This document shows, piece after piece, positions 7,066-15,327 of a stretch of DNA of 23,910 nt. Below the pieces are notes generated by a model. That model was not told the origin of the DNA, ran no database searches, and saw only the letters and a program-made list of their open reading frames with translations. This DNA is from DASRZM01 sp035686365. GTDB lineage: Bacteria > Pseudomonadota > Gammaproteobacteria > Xanthomonadales > Xanthomonadaceae. The DNA is taken from assembly GCA_035686365.1 (NCBI GenBank), contig DASRZM010000016.1, positions 1-23,910 on the forward strand. The letters are read 5' to 3'. The translations under genes were made by a program, and so were the position numbers. Within the stretch, counting starts at the first letter, position 1, and each line of letters starts with the position of its first letter.

Positions 7066-8399
7066 GGCCGGATCCCGGCGTCGCCTTCGACGGTCGGGAC
7101 CACGGCTGCGCCCGGCCCCGGCCGATTGCGCTGCAGCAGGTAGATCACGGCCCCGACGACCAGTGCGGCCGCCCCGGCCAGCAGATTCTTCCAGCTCGCA
7201 CTGGCCAGCAAGCCCAGCGACAGCGCCACTGCGGCCACCGGAATCGCCGGTCCGCCCGGCAGCCGCAGCGCCGTCGCCGCTCCGCGAAAGCGCCGCCGCA
7301 GTACCGGCACCGCCAGGGCCGTACCGATGTAGGTGCACAGGCGCGCGATGATCGACAGCAGCGCCAGCTCGACGAAGGAGCCCGACAGCGCGAGCGCCAG
7401 CGCGATCGTCGACTGCACCACGATCGCCAGGGCCGGCGTCCGGAACCGCGGGTGGATGCGCGCCAGGGCCGACGGGCCGAAACCGTCAGCGGCAAACGAA
7501 TACAGGTAGCGCGGGCCGAACAGCGTGGTGTTGCTCAGCGTGCCCAGGATCGATACCGCCGCTCCCGCGGTGAGCAGCAGCACGCCGGGGTGGCCGGCGA
7601 ACCGTCCCGCCGCCTCGGCGAGCGGCGAGCTGGCCTGCGCCAGGCCCGGAAGCGTGCCCAGGGCGACCACCTGGATCGCGACGTACACGGCGGTCACGAT
7701 CACGATCATGGTCAGCAGCGCGAACGGCACATCGCGCCTGGGATTGCGGTATTCGCCGGCCGCCGCGGGCGTGTTCTCGAATCCGGCGTAGGCGAACAGC
7801 AGCAGCAGCGCGGCCTCGCCCAGCCCCACCATCGGCGGCAGGTGCACGTCCGTGACCCGCGACCAGTCCATGAAGAAGCTGCCCGCGGCGATGAAGAACA
7901 GCAACGGCACGAGCTTGGCGAGCACCAGCGCCACGGCGGTCCGGGCCCCGGATCTGACTCCGATCACGTTGAGCCAGGTCACCAGTCCCAGCGCCACGGC
8001 CACGACCAGCCCCTTGCCGGAACCCGACGCCGCGGCGGGCCACAACTGCGCCACCGCCAGGGCCACGCCGTTTGCCAGCGCCGCCGCCGAGGCCACCCGC
8101 GTGAGCCAGGTCATCCAGCCGATCTCGAATCCGACGAAGCGCCCGAACGCCTCGCGGGCGTACAGGTAGTTCCCGCCCGGTTCGTCGAAGTAGCTGGCGG
8201 CCTCGGCATAGCACAGCACCAGCAGCGAGACCGCCAGCCCTGCCAGCAGCACGGCCCAGATGCTGGCGGCGCCGAGCACCGCCGCGGCCGCCGCCGGCAG
8301 CAGGTAGATCCCGCTGCCGACCACGTCGTTGATGGACAGACCCACGATTTGCCACCGCGAGACCGCGCGGACCAGGGTCGGGCGGGAATCCTGCGGCAT
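7020..8399 (-). CDS. APC family amino-acid permease
   Basis: The 459-residue product is a polytopic inner-membrane transporter with about 12 hydrophobic helices. The first contains the APC-superfamily signature LSINDVVGSGIYLLPAAAAA, the broken TM1 helix that binds the substrate amino or carboxyl group. Other conserved features are GGNYLYAREAFGRFVGF after TM2, the AYAGFENTPAAAGEYRNPRR stretch in TM6 and its following loop, and FGPRYLYSFAADG in the loop typical of this family. The closest match in feel is to basic/neutral amino-acid permeases of the YhdG/PotE type; the substrate is not determinable. The start at 8399 has GAGG about 8 bases upstream and begins just before the conserved N-terminus. 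The C-terminal 40 residues after the last helix are proline-rich and overlap a convergent small ORF. It is divergent from the Coa1-like gene. Confidence 0.9.
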   Translation of the reverse strand: MPQDSRPTLVRAVSRWQIVGLSINDVVGSGIYLLPAAAAAVLGAASIWAVLLAGLAVSLLVLCYAEAASYFDEPGGNYLYAREAFGRFVGFEIGWMTWLTRVASAAALANGVALAVAQLWPAAASGSGKGLVVAVALGLVTWLNVIGVRSGARTAVALVLAKLVPLLFFIAAGSFFMDWSRVTDVHLPPMVGLGEAALLLLFAYAGFENTPAAAGEYRNPRRDVPFALLTMIVIVTAVYVAIQVVALGTLPGLAQASSPLAEAAGRFAGHPGVLLLTAGAAVSILGTLSNTTLFGPRYLYSFAADGFGPSALARIHPRFRTPALAIVVQSTIALALALSGSFVELALLSIIARLCTYIGTALAVPVLRRRFRGAATALRLPGGPAIPVAAVALSLGLLASASWKNLLAGAAALVVGAVIYLLQRNRPGPGAAVVPTVEGDAGIRPQSPEPGLESSRPSR

Positions 8400-8574
8400 C
8401 GGCGCGCCTCGTGCGGGATGCGTCGATCCTACGCACTGCGGCGCTTTGCCGCACCCGGCGGCCACCTGCACGCGGTGGGTCGCCCGGCATGAGCGGAACC
8501 GGTTGTACCCTGGATGCGATCGGGTAATGCTAGGGAACCTCTGCCGCCCGACCCTACAGAACCCGGAGGACACC

Positions 8575-8991
8575 ATGGCCGAATCGCAAGCACCGGGCTG
8601 GTTCCAGCGCAACTGGAAATGGGCGGTACCGGTCGGCTGCCTGACCATGCTGCTGGTCGCGCTGCTGTTCGTCTTCATGCTGATGGTCGTGGTGTTCGGC
8701 GCGATGCGCTCCTCCGACGTCCATGAGCAGGCCGTGGCGATGGCACGTGCCCATCCCGGGGTCACCGCGGCGCTGGGCACGCCGATCGAGGAAGGCTTCT
8801 TCGTCTCCGGCAACATCAATGTCAGCGGTCCCTCCGGCGAGGCGCAGCTTGCGATCCCGCTCTCGGGGCCAATGGACAGCGGAACGCTGTACGTGGAAGC
8901 CACGCGCTCGACGGGGTTGTGGCGATACCAGTTGCTGCAGCTCGAAGTGGAAGCCGACGGTCGCAGGATCGACCTGTTGCCGGAGCCCTGA
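8575..8991 (+). CDS. Coa1-like (cytochrome oxidase assembly factor 1 family) membrane protein
   Basis: The 138-residue product has a short N-terminal WFQRNWKWAVPVGC segment, one strong transmembrane helix (about residues 17-42), then a small periplasmic domain. That domain has the pattern AxxHPxVxxxLGxPIEEG (60-74), a glycine-rich GNINVSGPSGEAQLAIPLSGP, a TLYVEATRSTGLW strand and a C-terminal basic-acidic end. This matches the bacterial Coa1 family, whose eukaryotic namesake helps assemble cytochrome c oxidase. The role of the bacterial members is largely untested. CGGAGGA at 8564-8570 gives an excellent ribosome site 4 bases before the ATG. No oxidase genes are adjacent in the window, though a PepSY/cytochrome b pair lies convergent downstream. 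Confidence 0.8.
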   Translation: MAESQAPGWFQRNWKWAVPVGCLTMLLVALLFVFMLMVVVFGAMRSSDVHEQAVAMARAHPGVTAALGTPIEEGFFVSGNINVSGPSGEAQLAIPLSGPMDSGTLYVEATRSTGLWRYQLLQLEVEADGRRIDLLPEP

Positions 8992-9024
8992 GGGCGGGGG
9001 TCCTCGCATCGGCGTGGCGGCGCG

Positions 9025-9049
9025 CGGTCCCGGTCACAGGCCGGGACCG
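9025..9049. terminator. Hairpin between convergent Coa1-like and cytochrome b genes
   Basis: CGGTCCCGG (9025-9033) pairs perfectly with CCGGGACCG (9041-9049) around a 7-base loop, about 35 bases after the Coa1-like stop codon. No T-run follows on either strand, so it would be a weak or factor-dependent terminator. The rest of the 168-base gap shows no gene. Confidence 0.35.
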
Positions 9050-9159
9050 GAGCACTGCGCCGCAGCGGTCCGGTGGTCCGATCGCAACCGTGGGCCGCGC
9101 CCACCTGGCCGAGCCGGGCGCGGTCGGACTGCCTCGCTCCATCGCGGCGGACGATGCGC

Positions 9160-9714
9160 TCAGGCCGGGACGTCGGTGCCCGAGGGTGGACGCTTGCGGC
9201 CGTGCACCATGGCCGCCGCCAGGTTCTCGTCGTGCGCGTGCGAGGCGTGCAGGACACCGAGCACGTGCAGCACGGCCAGCGCCAGCACGGCCCAGCTGCT
9301 CCATTCGTGTACCGCCATCACCCAGGCCACGCCCCAGTACCGGTCGGTGGTGAACATCCATCCGCTGACCGAGGCCACCGCCATGGTCAGCAGCAGCGCA
9401 ACGATCATCCATCCGCCCAGCGGGTTGTGACCCAGGTGGCGCGGCGCCGATCCGGCCAGCAGTCCGCGCCCATAGGCGATGGTGATCCGCGGAGCACGTA
9501 CGAACCGGGCGAAGCGCGCCGTGGGCGGACCGGCGAAGCCCCAGGCCAGCCGCAGCAGCAGCGCCGCCAGGACCGCATAGCCGATCCATTCGTGGACCGG
9601 ACCGCGCGCGTGGCGGGTCAGCCAGGCGCCGGCGATGCCGACGATGAATACCAGGTGCAGGACGCGGACGATGCGATCCCACACGGGCACCGGCTCGGCC
9701 GCCGGCGCCGGCAC
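9160..9714 (-). CDS. Cytochrome b561 / Ni-Fe hydrogenase b-type cytochrome-like protein
   Basis: The 184-residue product is a four-helix diheme membrane cytochrome of the cytochrome b/b6 (CybB/CybH-like) type. Candidate heme-ligand histidines are H20 (RIVRVLHLVF), H41 (GPVHEWIGY), H136 (MAVHEWSSWA) and H150 (LAVLHVLGVLH), each in or beside a hydrophobic segment. It should carry electrons across the inner membrane between a quinone pool and a periplasmic partner. The start is GTG at 9714, one base after the TGA of the PepSY gene (TGAGGTG), which indicates translational coupling. Length is typical for the family. The C-terminus HASHAHDENLAAAMVHGRKR is histidine-rich and cytoplasmic. Pairing with a PepSY protein is a recurring arrangement in proteobacteria, often with a soluble cytochrome c, which is not present here. 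Confidence 0.88.
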   Translation of the reverse strand: MPAPAAEPVPVWDRIVRVLHLVFIVGIAGAWLTRHARGPVHEWIGYAVLAALLLRLAWGFAGPPTARFARFVRAPRITIAYGRGLLAGSAPRHLGHNPLGGWMIVALLLTMAVASVSGWMFTTDRYWGVAWVMAVHEWSSWAVLALAVLHVLGVLHASHAHDENLAAAMVHGRKRPPSGTDVPA

Positions 9715-9715
9715 C

Positions 9716-9991
9716 TCAGTGCTCGTCCTCGATCGGCACGCGCTCCAACGTGACCGGATGGAAATAGGCTTCCACGCGCTTGCCCTGCTCGTCGATCGCG
9801 TAGACCTCGTAACAGCCGCCGTCTTCCTTGATCATCCGGACCTGCCAGCCGTCCGTGACCAGGCGACTCTCGAGCGCATCGACCGGCTGCCAGCCCGACT
9901 GCGGGCCCGACTCGCAGGTGGCCAATCCGGTGCCGAAGGCGGCCGGGGTGAAAAACAGCGCGGCCAGGGCCGACGCGCGGATGCTGCGCAT
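9716..9991 (-). CDS. Exported PepSY domain protein
   Basis: The 91-residue product has a signal peptide (MRSIRASALAALFFTPAAFG) followed by a compact PepSY domain: WQPVDALESRLVTDGWQVRM, then KEDGGCYEVYAIDEQGKRVE and a closing YFHPVTLERV. Mature cysteines C26 and C60 could form a disulfide in the periplasm. PepSY domains are small alpha/beta modules thought to inhibit peptidases or act as accessory parts of redox and metal systems. The fixed partnership with cytochrome b here favours the redox role. The start at 9991 is firm: AAGGAGA lies 8 bases upstream. The next gene starts one base after the stop, forming a two-gene operon. Confidence 0.87.
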   Translation of the reverse strand: MRSIRASALAALFFTPAAFGTGLATCESGPQSGWQPVDALESRLVTDGWQVRMIKEDGGCYEVYAIDEQGKRVEAYFHPVTLERVPIEDEH

Positions 9992-10047
9992 GGAAAAATC
10001 TCCTTGTGGACGAAGCCAGGGCAACCGGTCCCCGGCCGCCCTGGCGC

Positions 10048-10053
10048 ATTCTA
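10048..10053 (-). promoter_or_regulatory. Candidate -10 box for the PepSY/cytochrome b operon
   Basis: On the minus strand the hexamer TAGAAT (five of six consensus bases) stands 57 bases before the PepSY start codon. A TGGACA hexamer lies upstream, but 21 bases away, too far for a standard sigma-70 promoter. A stem (GCCAGGGC / GCCCTGGC, 10015-10022 with 10038-10045) sits just downstream. Confidence 0.25.
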
Positions 10054-10140
10054 ACGGCTCCGGGACCGCGTACGTGTCCACGGGTGCGCCGGTCGCGCGG
10101 CCGGCCGGGCGTCTGGCGGCGACTGCATCCGGTTTGGCTG

Positions 10141-13100
10141 CTACGGCAGGCAGACGGCCCTGGCTTCGTTGCGGAACCAGCGCGTGGCGAACTCGTCCCA
10201 GCGTTGCCAGCGCACGCGCTCGGGCGGTTGCGGCCGGTCGAACAGGTAGCCCTGCGCCAGGTCGCAGCCGATCGAGCGCAGGTAGGCCAGAGCCGCCTCG
10301 TCCTCCACGCCCTCGGCGACCACGGCCAGTTTCAGCTCGTGCGCCAGCCGCACGATCGAACTCACGATGGTCCGGTTGCGCTCGCTGGCGCCCAGGTCGG
10401 TGACGAAGCTGCGGTCGATCTTCAGCTCGTCCACCGGCAGCATGCGCAGGTGACTGAGTGAAGAGAAGCCGGTGCCGAAGTCGTCGATGGCGATGCCCAC
10501 TCCCAGCCGGCTGATCTCCTGCAGCTGTTCGGCGGTGTCCTCGACGTTCTGCATCATTGCCGTCTCGGTGATCTCGATCTTCAGCGCGTCCGCGGGCACG
10601 CCGTTGGCAGCCAGCGCGTCGCGGATCGTGTCCACCAGGCTCCCGGTCCGCAGCTGCCGCATCGACACGTTGACGGCAATCTTGAGTCCGGGACGCTTCC
10701 AGATCGCGAGCTGCCGGCAGGCGGCCCCGATCATGAATGCACCCAGTTCCTCGATCAGGCCCGATTCCTCGGCCACCGGAATGAACTGGTCCGGGTAGAT
10801 CGGCGCCTGACCCGGCGGATTCCAGCGGATCAGCGCCTCGAAAGCGGACACGCGTCCGTTCTGCAGGTCGATCAACGGCTGGTAATGCGCGGCGAACTCG
10901 CCGGCATCGAGCGCCCGTCGCATGCGGCCTTCGATGCCCAGGCGCTCGCGCGCCGATTCGAGCATGCCGGGCTCGTAGCGCCGGATGCCGTTGCCGCTGT
11001 CGCGCTTGACCGCATGCATGGCGATGTCAGCCTGCCCCATCAGTTCGCCGGCGCCCTGGTCCGCGGCGCCCGAGTACGTGGCCACCCCGATGCTGGCGCC
11101 CAGCCGCAGCGGTGGGTCCTCCTGACCATGCGGGGCGCCGACCACAGCCATCAGGCGCGATCCGATCGCCGCCAGCCACTCCGGCTCCGGGGTCGTCGCC
11201 GGGCGCAGCGCAATGAGCGCGAACTCGTCGCCGCCCACGCGCGCGACCAGGTCGTCGGAGCGCACGACCGACTGCAGGCGCCGCGCGGTTTCCTTCAGGA
11301 TGCCATCGCCGAATCGATGACCCATGGTGTCGTTGATGCGCTGGAACCGATCCAGGTTGACCAGCAGCAACGCCAGCGGCGTGTCCTGCGCGCGCGCGAA
11401 GCGCATGTAGCGGCCCAGCGCATCGGTCAGCGAGGCGCGGTTCGGGAGCTGGGTGAGGTGGTCGAACTGCGCATAGCGCAGGGCCATCTGGTGGTTCGCC
11501 TCGGCCAGCGAATGCGCGCTCGTGAGCTGCTCGTTGAATTCGCGCTCGCGCCGCAGCTTCCGGCGCTGGGTGCCGTGGTAACCCAGCACCAGCGCCAGCA
11601 GGCCGGCCCCGTAGCCGGTGTAGGCCCAGTTGTTGCGCCACAGCGGCGGGGCCACGAATACGTCCAGGGTGGTCGGCGTCGTGCTCCAGACCCCGTCGCC
11701 GTTGCTTCCCAGCACCTCGAAGCGGTAGTCGCCCGGGAGCAGTTGCGCCAGGCTGACGCTGTTGCGTGCGGTCTCGGTCCACTGACCCGAGGCCCCGGTC
11801 AGCCGGTAGCGGAACCGGTTGTTCTCCGGCTGGTGGAAGTCCATCGACGCGAACTCGAGCAGCAGCGCTCCGCTGCGGGGTCCGAGTGCGATCGCATCCG
11901 GGACCGAGATCAGTCCGGCGAACGAAGGCTCGCCGGAAACCTCCATCCTCGTGAACCGGACCGGCGGCACGTAATCGTTGCGTCCGATCGCATCGGGCCG
12001 GAAGATCGCCACGCCGGTGAGCCCGCCGAAGTACACGGTGCCGTCGGAGGCGACCAGCTCGGCGCCGCCGTTCATCTCGTTGGTCGGCAGGCCATCCCGC
12101 GTGGTGTAGTTGCGGACCTCGCCGGTGTCCGGATCGAACCGGCTCAGCCCCTGGTTGGTGGACAGCCACAGCCTGCGACCGACGCCGGGCACGATGCCGT
12201 AGACGGTTTCGTTGGCCAGTCCCTGGGCGCGGCCGAAGTGCTCGAAGCGGTTGCGGGCGGCACGGCGATCCTGCGGCCGCAGGTAGTTGAGCCCGCGGTG
12301 GGTGCCCACCCATAGGCCGCCGTCGGCGTCCTCGTGCAGCGAGCGGACCGAGTTGGCGCTCAGCGAGTCCCCGGCGTCCGGATCGTGTTCGATGCTCGAA
12401 CGCGCTCCGTCGGCGGCGATCCGCAGCAGTCCGATGCCGCCACCGAGCCACAGCGCGCCGTCGGAGTCGACCAGAGAGGTGCGCACCGGCATCGCCGGCA
12501 CGCCGGTCCTGATGGTGATGTGTTCCAGCGGGGTCCCACTCCCGGCATCGAGTACCACCAGGTCGGCCTGGCGTGCAACCCAGATGCGGCCGCCAGCCCC
12601 CCCGATGTACCAGATGCGGCCGTCGGCGAATCGTTGCTGCGGCCGGGCCGGATGTCCGATCGTGCGGAAAGCGCCCTGCCCCGGGTCGAATCGGTACAGC
12701 GCGCCGTCCACGGCGCCAACCCAGAACTGCCCGGCCTCGTCGATATGCACCGACTGCATCTGGTTGCCGGCGACGTCGCCGGGCGCGGGCTCGAACAGCT
12801 CGAAGGTCCCGCCCGCCGGATCGTAGACCTCCAGGCCCGCCAGCGTGGCCATCCAGACGCGGCCATCCGGGTCCTCGGCGATGTCCCGGACGAAGCCGCT
12901 GCGCAGGCTCTGTTCCTGGTGCGGAATCGAGCGCAGTCCACGGAAGCGATGGCGCACGGGATTGACCTGGTTCAGGCCACCGCCCGCGGTGCCGATCCAG
13001 ACCAGGCCCGAGCGGTCCTGGTACAGCGACCACACATCGTCGACCGCGATCGAGCCCGGATCGTCAGGATCGTTCCGGTAGACGTCGAAACCGCCCTCGC

Positions 13101-13989
13101 GCCACAGGCTCAGCCCGCCGGACTGGCTGGCCACCCAGAGCCGGCCGTAGCTGTCGCGCAGGATGTCGGTGACCAGGTCGCCGCCCAGCGATCGCGGGTT
13201 GGCCGGATCGTGGCGGTAACGCACGAAGCCATCCCCGTCCGCGTCCCGGCGCGCAAGGCCATGGTGGCTTCCGACCCACAGCGTCCGGTCCGGATCCAGG
13301 TGCAGCGCGGCAATGTGTTCTCCTTGCGGAGAACCCGGTTCGTCGGCGAAGTCCTCCAGCTGCTGGGAGTCGATCCAGTAGCGGTACAGGCCGCCGGTCG
13401 TGCCGACCCACAGCCGCCCCTCGCCGTCTGGCAGCAGCTCGCGCACGCCCTGCAGCGGCGAACGGCCGGCCACGCGGTCGACGTTGGTCTGGATCGTGTC
13501 CGTCGCCGGATCGTATCGGTGCAGCCCGGTCGGCGTGCCCAGCCAGACGCTGCCGTCGTCGGCGTGAGCGAAGCCGGTGTGGCCGCTACGGCCGTACAGT
13601 TCGGGCGGGAACCGCCGCACTTCACCACTGTGAGTGTCCAGACGGTCCAGCCAACCCTGGCCTCCGGCGACCCAGATGTGGCCTTCCCGGTCCTCGAACA
13701 GGCGCGACAGGTCCAGCCCCGACAGGCCGCGCGGGTCATCCGGATCGACCGGGATCTCGCGGAACTCGTAGCCGTCGTAGACGTTCAAGCCACCCAGCGT
13801 GGCGAACCACATCAGGCCGGAACGGTCCTGCAGCATGTCCACGACGGTGTTCTGCACCAGCGCGCCGTCGAGCGCGATGCGGTGGATCGGCAACGGGGGC
13901 GGCGCCGTCGGCGCGCACACGGCCGTTCCTGCCAGGCCCGCCAGCAGCAGACCCGGCAGCCGACGGATGCATTTCATGTGGGCGGCCAT
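10141..13989 (-). CDS. Propeller-sensor GGDEF-EAL protein (cyclic di-GMP turnover)
   Basis: The 1282-residue product has a signal peptide (KCIRRLPGLLLAGLAGTAVC) and a large periplasmic sensor of two-component-regulator propeller repeats (about 40-700; repeats such as LQDRSGLMWFATLGGLNVYD, LHEDADGGLWVGTHRGLNYL). A Y_Y_Y domain (about 715-780) and one membrane helix near 786-805 follow. The cytoplasmic half has GGDEF at 919-923 with the substrate loop LDRFQRINDTMGHRFGD and an RSDD inhibitory I-site at 910-913. The EAL domain has EALIRW (1051-1056), INVSMRQL, EITETAMM, IDDFGTGFSSL (DD at 1169-1170), LKIDRSFV, VAEGVED and AQGYLFDRP, so both enzyme halves look intact. It probably senses an extracellular carbohydrate or other ligand and makes or degrades cyclic di-GMP. 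The start at 13989 has AAGGGA about 6 bases upstream. No dedicated receptor or response regulator is adjacent. Confidence 0.93.
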   Translation of the reverse strand: MAAHMKCIRRLPGLLLAGLAGTAVCAPTAPPPLPIHRIALDGALVQNTVVDMLQDRSGLMWFATLGGLNVYDGYEFREIPVDPDDPRGLSGLDLSRLFEDREGHIWVAGGQGWLDRLDTHSGEVRRFPPELYGRSGHTGFAHADDGSVWLGTPTGLHRYDPATDTIQTNVDRVAGRSPLQGVRELLPDGEGRLWVGTTGGLYRYWIDSQQLEDFADEPGSPQGEHIAALHLDPDRTLWVGSHHGLARRDADGDGFVRYRHDPANPRSLGGDLVTDILRDSYGRLWVASQSGGLSLWREGGFDVYRNDPDDPGSIAVDDVWSLYQDRSGLVWIGTAGGGLNQVNPVRHRFRGLRSIPHQEQSLRSGFVRDIAEDPDGRVWMATLAGLEVYDPAGGTFELFEPAPGDVAGNQMQSVHIDEAGQFWVGAVDGALYRFDPGQGAFRTIGHPARPQQRFADGRIWYIGGAGGRIWVARQADLVVLDAGSGTPLEHITIRTGVPAMPVRTSLVDSDGALWLGGGIGLLRIAADGARSSIEHDPDAGDSLSANSVRSLHEDADGGLWVGTHRGLNYLRPQDRRAARNRFEHFGRAQGLANETVYGIVPGVGRRLWLSTNQGLSRFDPDTGEVRNYTTRDGLPTNEMNGGAELVASDGTVYFGGLTGVAIFRPDAIGRNDYVPPVRFTRMEVSGEPSFAGLISVPDAIALGPRSGALLLEFASMDFHQPENNRFRYRLTGASGQWTETARNSVSLAQLLPGDYRFEVLGSNGDGVWSTTPTTLDVFVAPPLWRNNWAYTGYGAGLLALVLGYHGTQRRKLRREREFNEQLTSAHSLAEANHQMALRYAQFDHLTQLPNRASLTDALGRYMRFARAQDTPLALLLVNLDRFQRINDTMGHRFGDGILKETARRLQSVVRSDDLVARVGGDEFALIALRPATTPEPEWLAAIGSRLMAVVGAPHGQEDPPLRLGASIGVATYSGAADQGAGELMGQADIAMHAVKRDSGNGIRRYEPGMLESARERLGIEGRMRRALDAGEFAAHYQPLIDLQNGRVSAFEALIRWNPPGQAPIYPDQFIPVAEESGLIEELGAFMIGAACRQLAIWKRPGLKIAVNVSMRQLRTGSLVDTIRDALAANGVPADALKIEITETAMMQNVEDTAEQLQEISRLGVGIAIDDFGTGFSSLSHLRMLPVDELKIDRSFVTDLGASERNRTIVSSIVRLAHELKLAVVAEGVEDEAALAYLRSIGCDLAQGYLFDRPQPPERVRWQRWDEFATRWFRNEARAVCLP

Positions 13990-14381
13990 GTGCGGTCCCT
14001 TGTAGCAGAGCGTCCGCGGCCTCGCCGGGCGATGCCGCACACAAACAGGACGCGGTACTGACGTTCAGCGTCGCACTGTGCGCGGCATCTCATGGCCGCG
14101 CCCCGGAATCGACGCGAACGACGTCCGGCTTGCATGCCGACATCGGGCGCCGACCGCCCCGTGCACGCGTCTGCTGAAGCTCATGCCAGGTGAAGTCGGA
14201 TGCTGCACGGCACCGGTTCCGGCCCGCTGTTGCACGCTCCAACGCAGTGGCTGTGCAGACCGCTGAACGGGGCGCAAACGCGTTTCCCGGGTTGCACTGT
14301 GTCGATTTTCGCGTGCGGCGCGAAGCCGGGGCCGATCCGGCGTACCATCCCATCGTCGCCATCGACCCGAACGGTGATCCC
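13990..14381. other. 392-base divergent intergenic region
   Basis: This gap separates the divergent sensor and DUF1499 genes and must hold promoters for both, but I find no convincing -35/-10 pair. It contains a 7-bp stem (GCGCGGC 14080-14086 with GCCGCGC 14095-14101, 8-base loop). Short open frames run through it on both strands, without ribosome sites or recognisable protein signatures. Confidence 0.5.
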
Positions 14382-15092
14382 ATGAAGCCTGCGCGTATCG
14401 TCATGCTGGTCGCGGCCGTGGCCGTGCTGATGCTGCTGGCGGCAGGCCCCGGCCACCGCTTCGGCTTGTGGGAGTTCGCAACTGGCTTCTCGCTGATGCG
14501 CTGGGCCGCCTGGGTCGGCATCGCCGCCGCTGCACTGGCACTGGTCGCACTGCTGGTCCCGCGCCTGCGCCGGGGCCATGCCGTCGGACTGGCGATCGCG
14601 CTGCTTGCCGGGCTGGCCGCCGCCGCCCTGCCCTGGCAGATGCTGCGCACCGCACGCGCGGTGCCGCCGATCCACGACATCAGCACCGACACCGTCGATC
14701 CACCGGCGTTCGAAGACGTGCTCCCGCTGCGTGCCGATGCGCCCAACCCGGCAGTCTACGAAGGCGAAGCCATCGCCCAGCAGCAGCGGGCGGCCTACCC
14801 GGAAGTCCAGCCGTTGACGCTCGATGATCCCCCCGAAGCCGCATTCGAACGCGCCCTCGCGGCGGCCCGGGACATGGGCTGGGAAATCGTCGCCTCGGAT
14901 CCGGAGCGCGGCCGCATCGAGGCCACGGCCACCACCTTCTGGTTCGGCTTCAAGGACGATGTGGTCGTGCGCGTTCGCCCGGAGGGCGCGGGCGCCCGCG
15001 TCGACGTGCGCTCGCTCTCGCGCGTGGGCCGCAGCGACGTGGGCGCCAATGCGGCGCGCATCCGTGCCTATCTGGACAAGCTCGAAACCTGA
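14382..15092 (+). CDS. DUF1499 family membrane protein
   Basis: The 236-residue product has three N-terminal hydrophobic helices (about 5-21, 40-60 and 68-85), then a soluble DUF1499 domain. The domain opens with the conserved IHDISTDTVDPPAF (97-110), continues through ALAAARDMGWEIVASDPERG, and closes with EATATTFWFGFKDDVVVRVR and SRVGRSDVGANAARIRAYL. These blocks are diagnostic for the family. Function is unknown; the domain is found alone or behind membrane helices in many proteobacteria. ATG 14382 starts directly before a basic-hydrophobic signal-anchor segment; the ribosome site is weak (GGTGA). The frame extends upstream to 14190 but that part lacks coding character. The gene is convergent with the zinc-ribbon/bactofilin pair. 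Confidence 0.87.
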   Translation: MKPARIVMLVAAVAVLMLLAAGPGHRFGLWEFATGFSLMRWAAWVGIAAAALALVALLVPRLRRGHAVGLAIALLAGLAAAALPWQMLRTARAVPPIHDISTDTVDPPAFEDVLPLRADAPNPAVYEGEAIAQQQRAAYPEVQPLTLDDPPEAAFERALAAARDMGWEIVASDPERGRIEATATTFWFGFKDDVVVRVRPEGAGARVDVRSLSRVGRSDVGANAARIRAYLDKLET

Positions 15093-15327
15093 GATCCCGC
15101 CGCCCGCCACCACGCTCAGTGCGCAGCGGCAGCTCGATCAGGGCGCCCGCGAGGCGCACGCGCGTGTCCGGCACCAGCCGGTGATCCTGCGGCAGGTAGG
15201 CGACCCGCCCCTCCAGTACGCGCTCGAACTGCGAAGCCCTCCGCCTACCTGTTCGTGTACTGCGACCCGGTATTCCGCAGCGGCGGCTTCGAGTGAACCG
15301 GCGGGCCGCCACCGGCGCGCGGCGGCG
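15093..15327. pseudogene. Convergent gap with possible gene remnants on both strands
   Basis: The 235 bases between DUF1499 and the zinc-ribbon gene contain two coding-looking fragments without starts. On the plus strand 15243-15296 reads AYLFVYCDPVFRSGGFE followed by a stop, like the end of a protein. On the minus strand about 15240-15118 reads FERVLEGRVAYLPQDHRLVP and continues RVRLAGALIELPLRTE, with strong GC3. Neither has a start codon with a ribosome site and they lie on opposite strands, so they may be debris from decayed or rearranged genes. Chance open frames in GC-rich DNA are the alternative. I do not recognise a family in either. Confidence 0.25.

Noticed and set aside
5793..8492. 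899-codon plus-strand open frame opposite the SGNH and permease genes
   Set aside because: It shadows two well-supported genes; its composition (Q/R/G/H-rich) is that of reverse-complemented coding sequence.
11027..13033. Long minus-strand frame offset inside the propeller-GGDEF-EAL gene
   Set aside because: It is an alternative frame of the same strand with low-complexity R/G/A/P composition; the real frame carries continuous domain motifs.
14065..14277. Short open frames on both strands in the gap before DUF1499
   Set aside because: No ribosome sites, no conserved motifs and overlapping on opposite strands; treated as noncoding.
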